Of a DNA stretch of 16,657 nt, positions 1-7,627 are shown one piece after another. This DNA is from Pseudobdellovibrionaceae bacterium. Its GTDB lineage: Bacteria > Bdellovibrionota > Bdellovibrionia > Bdellovibrionales > Bdellovibrionaceae. The stretch's first letter is position 1. Each line of letters opens with the position of its first letter. The notes under the pieces were generated by a model that made no database searches, had not been told where the DNA came from, and saw nothing but the letters and a program-made list of their open reading frames with translations. The position numbers and the translations under genes are program-made. The stretch spans positions 1-16,657 of the forward strand of contig JACMRP010000096.1 in assembly GCA_014376325.1 (NCBI GenBank). Reading direction: 5' to 3'.

Positions 1-1
1 A

Positions 2-76
2 AATGAGGCAGTTCTGAAGTTACTCGAAAGCAATGTCAATGGCAGTTCAAATATTCTATCCGAAACCGCTTACTAA
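2..76 (+). CDS. C-terminal tail of an unidentified gene (5' end outside window)
   Basis: An open frame runs from the window edge to a TAA at 74-76 and ends in residues ..NILSETAY. It encodes only 24 visible residues with a helical look (EAVLKLLES). Nothing in it allows a family to be named. It lies 29 bases upstream of the ABC exporter start on the same strand, so the two could be co-transcribed. It could also be a chance open frame. Confidence 0.35.
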   Translation, partial: NEAVLKLLESNVNGSSNILSETAY

Positions 77-105
77 ATACTAAGTATATGTGGCAGGCTT
101 AGGCG

Positions 106-1920
106 ATGAAAAAATATGAGCGCTCGACCTGGGATACAGTTAAAAGCCTGACCGAACATCTTTGGCCAAAAAACAGGGGCGATCTAAAATGGCGCGTTGT
201 CCTTGCAATGGCTTGTCTGCTGATCGCTAAGGTCATTAATGTCTACGTTCCTTTTCTTTACAAGGATGCTGTAGACGCTTTATCGCCGCAAAATATTGCT
301 CTTATTTTACCTCTAGGGATCATAATCAGTTACGGACTGGCGCGGATCGGGCAGCAGACTTTCGGTGAACTTCGGGATTTTTTCTTTGCGAAAGTTTCTC
401 AGCACGCGCAAAGAACGGTGGCCCTGTCGACTTTTTCGCACTTGCATCAGCTATCGTTAGCATTTCACTTAGATCGGCAAACCGGCGGTTTAACCAGAGT
501 TATCGAACGCGGTATTCGTGCGATCCAAACTGTTTTAAGCTTTATGTTGTTCAATATCGGGCCTACGTTGCTGGAAATCCTGCTTGTGGTGGTTATCCTC
601 TATAAAAAATTTGGGCCTATGTATGCGGCAATCACTTTTGTGGCCGTCGGTCTGTACGTTTACTTTACTTTCGCTATCACGAATTGGCGCATTCAATTCC
701 GAAAGTCGATGAATGATCGAGATAGTGAAGCGAACACTAAGGCGATCGATTCGCTGCTGAATTACGAAACGGTGAAATACTTCGGTAACGAAGAACACGA
801 ATATCGACGTTACGATATATCGCTTGAGCAATACCAGGCGGAGGCTTTGCGAAGTCAGTGGAGTCTTTCGTTACTGAATGTCGGTCAGGGTGTCATCATC
901 GGCATTGGACTGGTCGGGATCATGTGGCTTGCCGCCGATGGAGTAATTAATAAAGTGCTTACCGTTGGGGACTTCGTACTCGTGAACACCCTTTTGCTGC
1001 AATTATTTATTCCCCTCGGTTTTTTGGGCTTTGTGTACCGCGAGGTCAGCCAAGGCCTTACCGATATGGAAAAAATGTTTGAGTTGTTAGAAGTGCATTC
1101 TGAAATCAAAGACGCGCCGGAAGCGAAGGTTCTGCAATCCATGGTGGCCGATGGAAAATGGACCATAGAATTTGATCACGTCAATTTCCAGTACAATGCC
1201 GATCGCCAGATCCTGAAAGATGTCAGCTTTAAAGTCGCAGCTGGCAAAACCACTGCGATCGTTGGCCCGAGCGGATCTGGAAAGTCGACGATCGCACGTC
1301 TACTTTTTAGGTTTTATGACGTGACCGATGGATCCATTAAGATTGGTGGGCAAGATCTTCGCTCGGCAACTCAAAAATCTGTTCGTCAATCTTTAGGGAT
1401 TGTTCCGCAAGACACCGTTTTGTTCAACGATAGCATTGGCTACAATATTCATTACGGCAATCCTACAGCGTCGGACGCGGAAGTTCACAAGGCGGCGGGG
1501 CTTGCGCAAATTGAAAGTTTCATCGAAAGTCTGCCGACGAAATACAAAACACCAGTTGGCGAGCGTGGCCTAAAGCTTTCCGGCGGCGAAAAACAAAGGG
1601 TGTCTATTGCACGCGCCGTACTGAAGAATCCGCCAATTATGCTGTTTGATGAAGCGACATCGGCACTAGATTCCCACACCGAAAAAGAAATCCAAAAATC
1701 TTTGCATCAAGTTTCGCAAAATCGCACGACATTAATGATCGCACATCGTTTGTCGACCGTGGTTGATGCCGACGAAATCCTGGTGCTGAAAGCGGGTGTT
1801 ATAGCAGAGCGCGGCCGTCACGCAGAGCTGCTGCAGCGAAATGGCGAATACGCAGCCATGTGGAAGAAGCAGCAAGAAGCTCAGGAATACCAAGAAAAAC
1901 TAGAACGAATTCAAGAGTAG
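106..1920 (+). CDS. Atm1-type ABC exporter, fused permease and ATPase
   Basis: A half-transporter of 604 residues with the membrane domain first (about residues 28-310) and the nucleotide-binding domain second (about 355-590), the usual length and order for bacterial Atm1/HMT1-like exporters, which work as homodimers in the inner membrane. Visible motifs are Walker A GPSGSGKST (387-395), signature LSGGEKQR (491-498), Walker B IMLFDE (511-516), D-loop SALD and H-loop His547. VPFLYKDAVDAL in TM1 and NYETVKYFGNEEHE before TM5 are characteristic of the Atm1 branch rather than of MsbA or LapB types. Characterised relatives export glutathione-linked sulfur or metal compounds; the substrate here is inferred only. 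The start has no strong Shine-Dalgarno (an AGGC lies a few bases upstream) but fits the family's N-terminus. A hairpin follows the stop. Confidence 0.93.
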   Translation: MKKYERSTWDTVKSLTEHLWPKNRGDLKWRVVLAMACLLIAKVINVYVPFLYKDAVDALSPQNIALILPLGIIISYGLARIGQQTFGELRDFFFAKVSQHAQRTVALSTFSHLHQLSLAFHLDRQTGGLTRVIERGIRAIQTVLSFMLFNIGPTLLEILLVVVILYKKFGPMYAAITFVAVGLYVYFTFAITNWRIQFRKSMNDRDSEANTKAIDSLLNYETVKYFGNEEHEYRRYDISLEQYQAEALRSQWSLSLLNVGQGVIIGIGLVGIMWLAADGVINKVLTVGDFVLVNTLLLQLFIPLGFLGFVYREVSQGLTDMEKMFELLEVHSEIKDAPEAKVLQSMVADGKWTIEFDHVNFQYNADRQILKDVSFKVAAGKTTAIVGPSGSGKSTIARLLFRFYDVTDGSIKIGGQDLRSATQKSVRQSLGIVPQDTVLFNDSIGYNIHYGNPTASDAEVHKAAGLAQIESFIESLPTKYKTPVGERGLKLSGGEKQRVSIARAVLKNPPIMLFDEATSALDSHTEKEIQKSLHQVSQNRTTLMIAHRLSTVVDADEILVLKAGVIAERGRHAELLQRNGEYAAMWKKQQEAQEYQEKLERIQE

Positions 1921-1921
1921 A

Positions 1922-1953
1922 TTTAGTCGCTCGCGAATCACGAGCGAACTAAA
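1922..1953. terminator. Hairpin between convergent genes, possible bidirectional terminator
   Basis: TTTAGTCGCTCG pairs with CGAGCGAACTAAA around a 7-base loop, with one bulged base. It fills the whole gap between the ABC exporter stop and the asparaginase stop. There is no T-run on either side, so it is not a canonical intrinsic terminator, but its position suits transcript ending in both directions. Confidence 0.4.
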
Positions 1954-2898
1954 CTACATCCGCACTTGAACTTGACCAACTTTGCGACCGGCCCAATTAA
2001 ACATTTCTTTTGAGAGCGTCGGACTCAATCCTGCGAATTTTTCCAATAAAAAGTCGGACGCGTGCTGAGCCCCCCGCTCGGCCCCGTCGACGGCTTTGAT
2101 CGCAATGGACATTTTCTTAGCTGGGATCACCGCGATCAAAACACCTTCAGCACCTTCTTTAACTAAAACTCGGCCTTTATTTTTTTCCATCACGTTGTAG
2201 CAATATTCATTTTTGCCTGAGGTTAAGTACGGATGCTGAGTGAACGCATCGTAAACCATCACCGAAGAATCTAGAGTATTCTCTGCAATCTCTTGCGCCA
2301 TTTTCGCGTAAGCTTGCGCCATCGAGTGGAAGCTCATGCGGTAGGCCGGGATGGAACAGCCATCAATACCAAATTCCGAAAGCTCCTGATTCAGACGATT
2401 CTGTAAGATCTCTTTGACGTGCTGTTGGAGCGGGTGTTGTGCCAAATGATAATCGGCGGTTGGATATTTCATGTGGCAACAGACGTTTAAGAAGCCCGTA
2501 TGTTTTCCAGAGCAGTTGTTGTGAAGTGCGGTCGGAGCCAAGCCTTTAGATTTACAATCGACATAAGTGTCTAAATCAAAAGGCTTGTGCGAACCGCATT
2601 CTAAATCTTTTGCAGACAGATTTAATTTATGAAGCCACGTTTCTACGAGCTGAGTATGAATCGTCTCGCCGGTATGGGAGGCAGCGGCCAGCGCTAAATG
2701 CTTTAAATCCAAATCAGAATTTTTATAGGTTCCCGTTTCGAGCAGCACCTGGGACTGAAACGGTTTTACGGCAGAGCGGGGGTAAAACTGAAAGTCGTCA
2801 CCGGATTTAAAAATCGCCTTACCGTCCGGAGTTTGCACGCAAGCTTCAATGTGGTGAGAGCTTTCGACAGAACCGCCTCTTAAAATTTCGACAATCAT
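1954..2898 (-). CDS. L-asparaginase II, zinc-type (Rhizobium etli AIV/AV class)
   Basis: Hydrolyses L-asparagine to aspartate and ammonia. The 314 residues match the thermolabile asparaginase II family, unrelated to E. coli AnsA/AnsB. Ser42-x-x-Lys45 in PRSAVKPFQ corresponds to the Ser48/Lys51 pair of R. etli ReAV, and Ser74 in ASHTGE to its Ser80. Cys129, Lys132 (NNCSGKH) and Cys180 (DGCSIPAY) correspond to the zinc ligands Cys135, Lys138 and Cys189. All of these are present, so the enzyme should be active. No signal peptide is visible, so it is cytosolic. The start is well supported by GGAGG at 2904-2908, five bases upstream. It is convergent with the ABC exporter and divergent from the next gene. 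A role in nitrogen use from scavenged amino acids is inference. Confidence 0.9.
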   Translation of the reverse strand: MIVEILRGGSVESSHHIEACVQTPDGKAIFKSGDDFQFYPRSAVKPFQSQVLLETGTYKNSDLDLKHLALAAASHTGETIHTQLVETWLHKLNLSAKDLECGSHKPFDLDTYVDCKSKGLAPTALHNNCSGKHTGFLNVCCHMKYPTADYHLAQHPLQQHVKEILQNRLNQELSEFGIDGCSIPAYRMSFHSMAQAYAKMAQEIAENTLDSSVMVYDAFTQHPYLTSGKNEYCYNVMEKNKGRVLVKEGAEGVLIAVIPAKKMSIAIKAVDGAERGAQHASDFLLEKFAGLSPTLSKEMFNWAGRKVGQVQVRM

Positions 2899-2982
2899 AT
2901 TTTCCTCCGGGACTGCCGTTATAGCAGATTTGAAGGGGCCTGAATCGCCCTTTTTAAAATTTGATCTAACACCGTCCGGGAC

Positions 2983-3013
2983 GTTAAATCACGAGTATTT
3001 ACGGTAGTTTAAC
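2983..3013. promoter_or_regulatory. Inverted repeat in the divergent intergenic region
   Basis: GTTAAA (2983-2988) and TTTAAC (3008-3013) face each other between the divergently transcribed asparaginase gene and the secreted-protein gene. This could be an operator for either gene. The arms are only six AT-rich bases, so chance is quite possible, and I see no convincing -35/-10 pair for either gene. Confidence 0.2.
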
Positions 3014-3119
3014 TTGATGGCGGTTGGCCTAGTAAAGGATCTGTTCAAAGTTTAGACAGAAAATTCGCCGTGAAATGAGTGGCACGGGTTTGCAAAGATA
3101 AAAGCATCAGGAGATCTCT

Positions 3120-4412
3120 ATGCGAAAACCTATGATTAGTTTGGTCCTTTTAGCTGCGACTCTAAGTCTTACCAATGTCGCGATGGCGGCACCCGGTTGT
3201 GGGCAGCTTTTTGGTAAATACAAGATTGGCAATATTGTCGAGAGTGAACCTTTCGAACAGTGGCTTATCTGGGAGCAGGAAGCGAATTTTTCAGTCTTCC
3301 GAAAAACGCGTGAGCTTATAAAAGTTCCGGTCAGTCATGTGCCAAAAGAGACCGTCGATATTACCTATCTAAATTCGGCAACGCCCAGCCTTCGAAAGCT
3401 TATTGGCAGCGGTGATTCTATTTCTTGGTTTAAGCATCCCTACAACAGCGTAAAGTCGATTCCGCATTTTGAAGATAAAGCAGACACCGAAGTTTATGCC
3501 GCCCTAACGGCATCTAGATCTTTGGGCATTCGAGTGGGTGAAGACTATTACACGTTAAAAATGCCGACCGATCGACCGCATGGACCGAAGGGCCAGTATC
3601 AACCGGCCAAAGCGACCGTAAAAGAAGACATCATGGACGGAATCAATCGCATGACCTACATCGAACGGGTCGATGCGCAGATTGGACTTGATCCTCAATT
3701 GCTGCTAGCAAAAGAAGTCGCGATGGTTGCGGACAAAACGACGGGCGAAGGTTATCTATTCCGTGATTTATCTTTTATGAAGAGCGGAAACTACTATCTT
3801 CCAGCGTTGAGCATCCCGTACGTGGGACGCGAAATTGCGGATTACAATCACAAAAAAACAGACGAGTTCTGGAAAGCAAACTACGCGGAGCTTCTGGGGC
3901 GCTCGAAGGCAAAACTCTTGCTTCGTTACGGAGCGCAAATGGAAACTCCGAACTCACAGAATATGCTGATTGAATTAGACGGCAATTTGAAACCCACAGG
4001 CCGTATGGTCTTCCGCGATATTAGCGATACGATCTTGATCGTCGAAGTTGCGGACGCACTTGGCGAAACTGCGACTTTAAGGAAAGATGCCGAGATCGGT
4101 GTTGAAAACGGACATTCTATTCAACCTTATTGGTCAAATTCGGCGTGGCGCTTTGATGAGGCTGGAGATAAATCCTTCAGTCATGAAACTTTAAAAAACT
4201 GGGGCGATGCCCATGATGCTGCTTACAAGAAAGAAATCGAAAAGGCCTTGAACGTTAACTTAAGCAAGTTCACGACTATCGACAACAACCAAGAGTTTGA
4301 TAACTTTATGGCCTCGCCGATCGTACGTCAGAAGCTCAAACAGTACCGCAATTCGATGAAAGAAGTTTTTAAACGGCAGCCGGTCCCTGCCGCCGTTCCT
4401 GCAGCAAGCTAA
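3120..4412 (+). CDS. Secreted protein with IucA/IucC-like (NIS synthetase-like) features
   Basis: 430 residues starting with a clear Sec signal peptide (MRKP, hydrophobic core 6-17, cleavage likely after AMA at residue 23). AGGAG at 3109-3113, six bases before the ATG, fixes the start. I do not recognise a named family with certainty. Residues 263-305 resemble the C-terminal part of IucA/IucC siderophore synthetases: a hydrophobic LLLRYG, then E275..SQN (279-281) where the family has E-A-H-x-Q-N, then FRD at 298-300. The region at 143-180 (YYTLKMPTDR..NRM) could match the family's basic ATP-binding stretch. The key histidine of HxQN is missing and synthetases are normally cytosolic, so if the fold is right this is probably a repurposed or non-catalytic member. 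The C-terminus is a Pro/Ala tail. It is convergent with the coiled-coil gene, with a 10-base gap. Confidence 0.8.
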   Translation: MRKPMISLVLLAATLSLTNVAMAAPGCGQLFGKYKIGNIVESEPFEQWLIWEQEANFSVFRKTRELIKVPVSHVPKETVDITYLNSATPSLRKLIGSGDSISWFKHPYNSVKSIPHFEDKADTEVYAALTASRSLGIRVGEDYYTLKMPTDRPHGPKGQYQPAKATVKEDIMDGINRMTYIERVDAQIGLDPQLLLAKEVAMVADKTTGEGYLFRDLSFMKSGNYYLPALSIPYVGREIADYNHKKTDEFWKANYAELLGRSKAKLLLRYGAQMETPNSQNMLIELDGNLKPTGRMVFRDISDTILIVEVADALGETATLRKDAEIGVENGHSIQPYWSNSAWRFDEAGDKSFSHETLKNWGDAHDAAYKKEIEKALNVNLSKFTTIDNNQEFDNFMASPIVRQKLKQYRNSMKEVFKRQPVPAAVPAAS

Positions 4413-4422
4413 ATATTTCTGG

Positions 4423-4806
4423 CTACATCAGGGCGGCCGATTCTTCCGCGTTTTCGAAAACGGAGGCATCCCCGCCAGTTTCCTGAATCACCTTTTTCTT
4501 AAGAGACTTCGGAGTCTTCGCAACCTTTACCACTTTGGACAGGGCCGAAGCCGGAGAATCGGCAAAGATCAAACCTGAGGCAACTAACGCCATCGTTCGC
4601 TCTTCCATTAACTTACGGATTTTAGGTCTAGGGACGCCGAGCTCATCAGCCTTGCTGAGCATTTCTTCGTAAGATTTTTTAGTTTGTTCAAAGGTGTCTT
4701 TTGCAGATTCGAGATTCTGCTTGGCGACTTCGATATTAGCGCGAGCCGTTTCGAGGTCGAAGGCCACGCGATCTGCTTCTTGAATTAAATTGAGTAGTTC
4801 CGACAT
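4423..4806 (-). CDS. Small coiled-coil protein of unknown function
   Basis: 127 residues from the ATG at 4804-4806 (MSELLNLIQE). This start is preferred over the longer frame that begins 72 bases upstream because GGGAG lies six bases before it and the extra 24 residues would run through the promoter-like AT-rich stretch. Residues 5-55 form a charged heptad-like helix (EADRVAFDLETARANIEVAK), strongly suggesting a coiled coil. A Gly-Val-Pro-Arg-Pro turn follows, then a mixed helical part and a Lys-rich stretch (TPKSLKKK) before an acidic end. There is no signal peptide or membrane segment. No family is recognised. It might be a DNA- or structure-associated adaptor, but nothing in the sequence proves that. 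Confidence 0.75.
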   Translation of the reverse strand: MSELLNLIQEADRVAFDLETARANIEVAKQNLESAKDTFEQTKKSYEEMLSKADELGVPRPKIRKLMEERTMALVASGLIFADSPASALSKVVKVAKTPKSLKKKVIQETGGDASVFENAEESAALM

Positions 4807-4812
4807 TTTACA

Positions 4813-4817
4813 CTCCC
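4813..4817 (-). promoter_or_regulatory. Ribosome binding site that decides the coiled-coil gene start
   Basis: GGGAG on the minus strand lies six bases upstream of the ATG at 4806. The upstream in-frame codons have no such site. Confidence 0.6.
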
Positions 4818-4834
4818 GAATATGAATGATCATG

Positions 4835-4878
4835 ATTATATTTACATATAATTTACACATTACAAGGAGGGCAGTCAA
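4835..4878 (-). promoter_or_regulatory. Candidate promoter of the coiled-coil gene
   Basis: On the minus strand, TTGACT (4873-4878) is followed 17 bases later by TAAATT (4850-4855), a good sigma-70-type pair giving a leader of roughly 37 bases. A perfect TATAAT (4835-4840) lies further down with only a weak -35 (TTGTAA, 4860-4865) and could be a second -10. The whole stretch is AT-rich compared with the flanking genes. Confidence 0.5.
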
Positions 4879-4899
4879 CGAGACTTTGGTCTTAAATTT

Positions 4900-5277
4900 C
4901 TATTTGAGGCTCGAGAAATAGACCCAATGATTATACCGGCTACGGTTCATTATCTTAACGGATGTCAGCACTCCTTCGAGATCCTTGCGGACGACTAAGT
5001 AGACCGGATTCGTTGCCATTGTCTGGCAGCTTTTCAAGACCGGAATTGTGTAAACCGCGTAGGTTCCTCTGTTGAAGATCTTCTGGGATCCGCGGCTTTC
5101 AAGTACTCCCTCGCCGAACTCCAGAACGCATTTTGAGCTTGGCGACGCAATGGACGCAGTGATGTTTTTTTCATCAGCCGAAATACCTAAAACCGCAGGT
5201 TGCCCAGCACCAAAGATTCCGTGACCCAAGTTAAAAGTTCCATCGATAGAAAAAGTTTCGGCATGTGCTGCACTTTA
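4900..5277 (-). pseudogene. Small secreted-type protein lacking its signal peptide (probable 5' truncation)
   Basis: The frame is open from just after a TAA at about 5278-5280 down to the TAG at 4900-4902. It begins SAAHAETFSIDGTFN, where AAHA-E looks like the last residues of a Sec signal peptide with its cleavage site, but the hydrophobic core that should precede it is absent in every frame. The only in-frame start codon near the 5' end is a TTG at 5229, which would remove these residues. The rest is about 120 residues of alternating hydrophobic/polar sequence with two cysteines, suggesting a small beta-rich periplasmic or outer-surface protein. The family is not recognised. Either the gene lost its front end by rearrangement or frameshift, or translation starts at the TTG and the protein is cytosolic. 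Confidence 0.5.
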
Positions 5278-5496
5278 TCGCTGCTCTGCGGGGATCATGC
5301 ATTTCTTGTCTGGCGATGCCGGCTGCGAAGGTAAGACCGTGGAAGGGCACCTGGGATACAGGAACATCACGATTAGTACTCACGCTCCAAATCCGATTTA
5401 TCGGTGTTCGGGCCCCCGTGGTCACTTGCAGACTTTGAATGCTCTCGAATTTCAGTCGACTAGTTACGGTATCGACGGAGTGCTTGAATACGCGCC
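5231..5496. other. Disturbed stretch with two codon-aligned open frames on opposite strands
   Basis: Downstream of terC there is no clear gene. On the minus strand one frame is open across the whole stretch without an ATG (GTG at 5425; it reads ..IWSVSTNRDVPVSQVPFHG..). On the plus strand the exactly codon-aligned frame is open too, with an ATG at 5297 and its stop overlapping the terC stop (67 residues, three Cys). Codon use does not separate the two. The minus frame could be a fragment of a gene joined to the truncated secreted protein below it; the plus frame could be a small convergent gene. I cannot decide between them. Confidence 0.35.
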
Positions 5497-6528
5497 CTAA
5501 AGTTTCCCCTCGCGATCCTGGGGCTTGATTGGGTTTCGTCTATCGATTATTATTGAAATTAAAATCGAAGACCCAATCAAGCCACCAATGATAAGTAACG
5601 ACCAGTTTATCGGGAACTTTCCGCCAAAGGCCGAATTTAGCCAGACCATTTTTAAACCCACGAAGATCAGGACAGCGGCAAGGCCGTACTTAATGTAAGC
5701 AAATCGGTCCATCACTCCAGCGAGCATGAAGTACATCGATCGAAGTCCAAGGATAGCAAAAATATTCGAAGTAAACACGATCAGTGGCTCTTTGGTCAGA
5801 GCGAAAATCGCCGGTACCGAGTCCACGGCAAAAATGATATCGCTAAGTTCTAGGAAAATCAGACTCAGGAATAACGGCGTCACGTATGTTAAACCATCTT
5901 TTTTGATGAAGAACTTTTGGCCCTCTATTTTTGGATGGACCCTGAACACTTTTTTGAGCAGATCGATTATAAAGTTATTTTCTAGTTCCTGTGGCTTTGT
6001 TCCTGCAAAAAACATTTTAAATCCCGTAAGCAGCAGCAGTGCCCCGAAGAAAATAACAACCCAGTGGTATTGCATTAACACCGAGCCCAACGCGATAAAA
6101 ATACCTCTGAAAACCAGGGCGCCTAAAATGCCCCAGAACAAGACTCGATGTTGGTACATTTTCGGAATACCGAAGTAAGCAAAAACGACCGCGAAAATGA
6201 AAATGTTGTCGATGGCTAGGGACTTTTCAACGACGAAGCCCGTTAAAAATTCAAGCGCTGAGTTTTTAGCCTGCACATCTGGATCAAATCCCTGGATCGA
6301 TATGTAGGGTTCAAAGTTCGTGAAACGATATTGCGAATAAAGGTAAAATAAGTAGTTAAAAACAAGGGACAGACTTATCCACGCGGTCGTCCAAAGAGAA
6401 GCTTCTTTAAAGCTGACCTCGTGCGCGTTCTTATGAAAGACCCCAAGATCAAGCGCCAGAATAGCCAAGACGAAAACGATGAAGATGACGTAAAACCACC
6501 AGTAGTCATAAAACGGAAAAAGTATCAT
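5497..6528 (-). CDS. TerC/Alx family integral membrane protein
   Basis: 343 residues with about eight to nine membrane segments. The family hallmarks are clear: EKSLAIDNIF (101-110), ELSDIIFAVDSVPA (227-240) and SNIFAILGLRSMYF (254-267). These acidic residues inside the membrane (Glu101, Asp107, Glu227, Asp230, Asp236) are thought to bind metal. E. coli Alx and related TerC proteins take part in manganese efflux, and other members support metal loading of exported proteins or tellurite resistance; the exact role here cannot be read off. AAGGA at 6538-6542 lies nine bases before the ATG. The gene is divergent from an NhaR-like regulator, which may control it. I saw no manganese riboswitch in the short leader. 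Confidence 0.92.
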   Translation of the reverse strand: MILFPFYDYWWFYVIFIVFVLAILALDLGVFHKNAHEVSFKEASLWTTAWISLSLVFNYLFYLYSQYRFTNFEPYISIQGFDPDVQAKNSALEFLTGFVVEKSLAIDNIFIFAVVFAYFGIPKMYQHRVLFWGILGALVFRGIFIALGSVLMQYHWVVIFFGALLLLTGFKMFFAGTKPQELENNFIIDLLKKVFRVHPKIEGQKFFIKKDGLTYVTPLFLSLIFLELSDIIFAVDSVPAIFALTKEPLIVFTSNIFAILGLRSMYFMLAGVMDRFAYIKYGLAAVLIFVGLKMVWLNSAFGGKFPINWSLLIIGGLIGSSILISIIIDRRNPIKPQDREGKL

Positions 6529-6582
6529 TTCGAAGTGTCCTTTCTATCTGCCTTAACCAATATCGCCAAATCTGCGTCATAG

Positions 6583-6605
6583 ATCAAATCGATAATAGAA
6601 TTGAT
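6583..6605. promoter_or_regulatory. Inverted repeat between terC and the LysR gene, possible regulator site
   Basis: ATCAA (6583-6587) and TTGAT (6601-6605) face each other across 13 bases containing TCGATAATAG. It sits in the 116-base divergent intergenic region and its right arm overlaps the -35 proposed for the LysR gene. This is the usual position for LysR-type autoregulation. It does not fit the strict T-N11-A pattern cleanly. Confidence 0.3.
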
Positions 6606-6629
6606 ATCCATTGTTTTAAACGATACAAA
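6601..6629 (+). promoter_or_regulatory. Candidate promoter of the NhaR-like gene
   Basis: TTGATA (6601-6606) and TACAAA (6624-6629) are separated by 17 bases. The -35 matches the sigma-70 consensus at five of six positions and the -10 at four. A transcript from here would have a short leader carrying GGAGG at 6636-6640. Confidence 0.4.
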
Positions 6630-6644
6630 TCCTGCGGAGGTTCC

Positions 6645-7529
6645 ATGGGTCCTTGGATCAACTATCACCACTTGTTTTATTTCAAAACGATCGCGGAGCA
6701 AGGAACGGTATCAAAGGCCGCAGAAAAATTGCGGTTAGGGCAGCCTACTTTGTCGGCTCAGTTGAAACAGCTCGAAGAGAATTTGGGTGTGCAACTTTTT
6801 GAAAGAAGCCATAAAAAGCTTGTTTTGAGTGAGCATGGAAAAGTGGCGTTAGAATATTCGAGAAATATTTTTCGCATGGGCTCAGAGATGATCGAAGTTC
6901 TTCACGATAGAATTAGTCCCCTGAAGCCCTCTTTGCACCTTGGCGCACTGGACAGTGTACCAAAACAAATCGTTCTGCAACTTGTGGAGCGGGCGCTCGA
7001 AATATCGACCTGCCAAATTTCTCTGTCGGAGGGAAAGTCCGACGAGCTTTTAAGAGAACTTACTTCCCATCGCATGGACTTAATGGTGACAAACTTTTTG
7101 CCCGCAGGAGCCGCTAGTAAAGGTTTGTATCCCAGGTCGATAACCAAGAAGAATGTTGCATTTTATGGGGCACCAAAATTCAAATCCCTAAAAAAGGGAT
7201 TTCCTAAATCAATTTCCGGCGAACCCATGATCTTTCCGACTTACGACAGCAAGCTCAGGCAAGATCTTGATCACTGGGCAAAGGTAAATAAAATAGAGCT
7301 AAATATCAGCATCGAAAGCCAGGACATCGCCATTAAAAAGCTAATGGCGGGCAGTGAACTTGGACTTATCCCGACGGCCGCCCATACGGTGGCCGATCAG
7401 GTTCGCAGGGGGGAATTAATCGAAATCGGGGTACTTAGGGGCGTGTATGAAGAACTCTTTTTAGTGACGGCCCAACGAAAAATTGAAAACCGTATCGCCT
7501 CAAAACTGATGGAATCCTTCGTTATTTAA
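6645..7529 (+). CDS. NhaR-like LysR-family transcriptional regulator
   Basis: 294 residues. The N-terminal winged helix-turn-helix lies at about 4-63 (INYHHLFYFKTIAEQGTVSKAAEKL.., with LSAQLKQLEENLG as the recognition helix and linker), and the substrate-binding domain at about 90-290. The opening NYHHLFYF and the motifs near MIEVL and the C-terminal YEELFLVTAQRK are closer to NhaR, the activator of the sodium/proton antiporter gene nhaA, than to CysB- or OxyR-type members. GGAGG lies four bases upstream of the ATG. It is transcribed away from terC, the classic arrangement in which a LysR protein controls its divergent neighbour. Sensing of sodium or alkaline pH is inferred from the family. 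Confidence 0.88.
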   Translation: MGPWINYHHLFYFKTIAEQGTVSKAAEKLRLGQPTLSAQLKQLEENLGVQLFERSHKKLVLSEHGKVALEYSRNIFRMGSEMIEVLHDRISPLKPSLHLGALDSVPKQIVLQLVERALEISTCQISLSEGKSDELLRELTSHRMDLMVTNFLPAGAASKGLYPRSITKKNVAFYGAPKFKSLKKGFPKSISGEPMIFPTYDSKLRQDLDHWAKVNKIELNISIESQDIAIKKLMAGSELGLIPTAAHTVADQVRRGELIEIGVLRGVYEELFLVTAQRKIENRIASKLMESFVI

Positions 7530-7615
7530 TTTTAACTGTAAATTTATCAACTCTGGGGTGCGTATCTCCTATCTTCTTGTGGGGGCTACGGAACTAGCAT
7601 AAAAATTACTTTCGC

Positions 7616-7620
7616 AGGAG
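7616..7620 (+). promoter_or_regulatory. Ribosome binding site supporting a TTG start
   Basis: AGGAG ends seven bases before the TTG at 7628. No ATG or GTG at comparable distance competes, so this site fixes the methyltransferase start. Confidence 0.65.
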
Positions 7621-7627
7621 AATCCAA

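Noticed and set aside
4807..4878. The longer 151-residue start of the coiled-coil protein
   Set aside because: The extra 24 residues overlap the proposed promoter and the ribosome binding site of the shorter form, and have no ribosome binding site of their own at suitable spacing.
5726..6178. A 150-residue open frame opposite terC
   Set aside because: It is antisense to clearly conserved TerC motifs; its composition mirrors the hydrophobic codons of the other strand.
6529..6644. A manganese (yybP-ykoY) riboswitch upstream of terC
   Set aside because: The leader is short, shared with a divergent promoter, and I could not find the conserved paired loops of that riboswitch.
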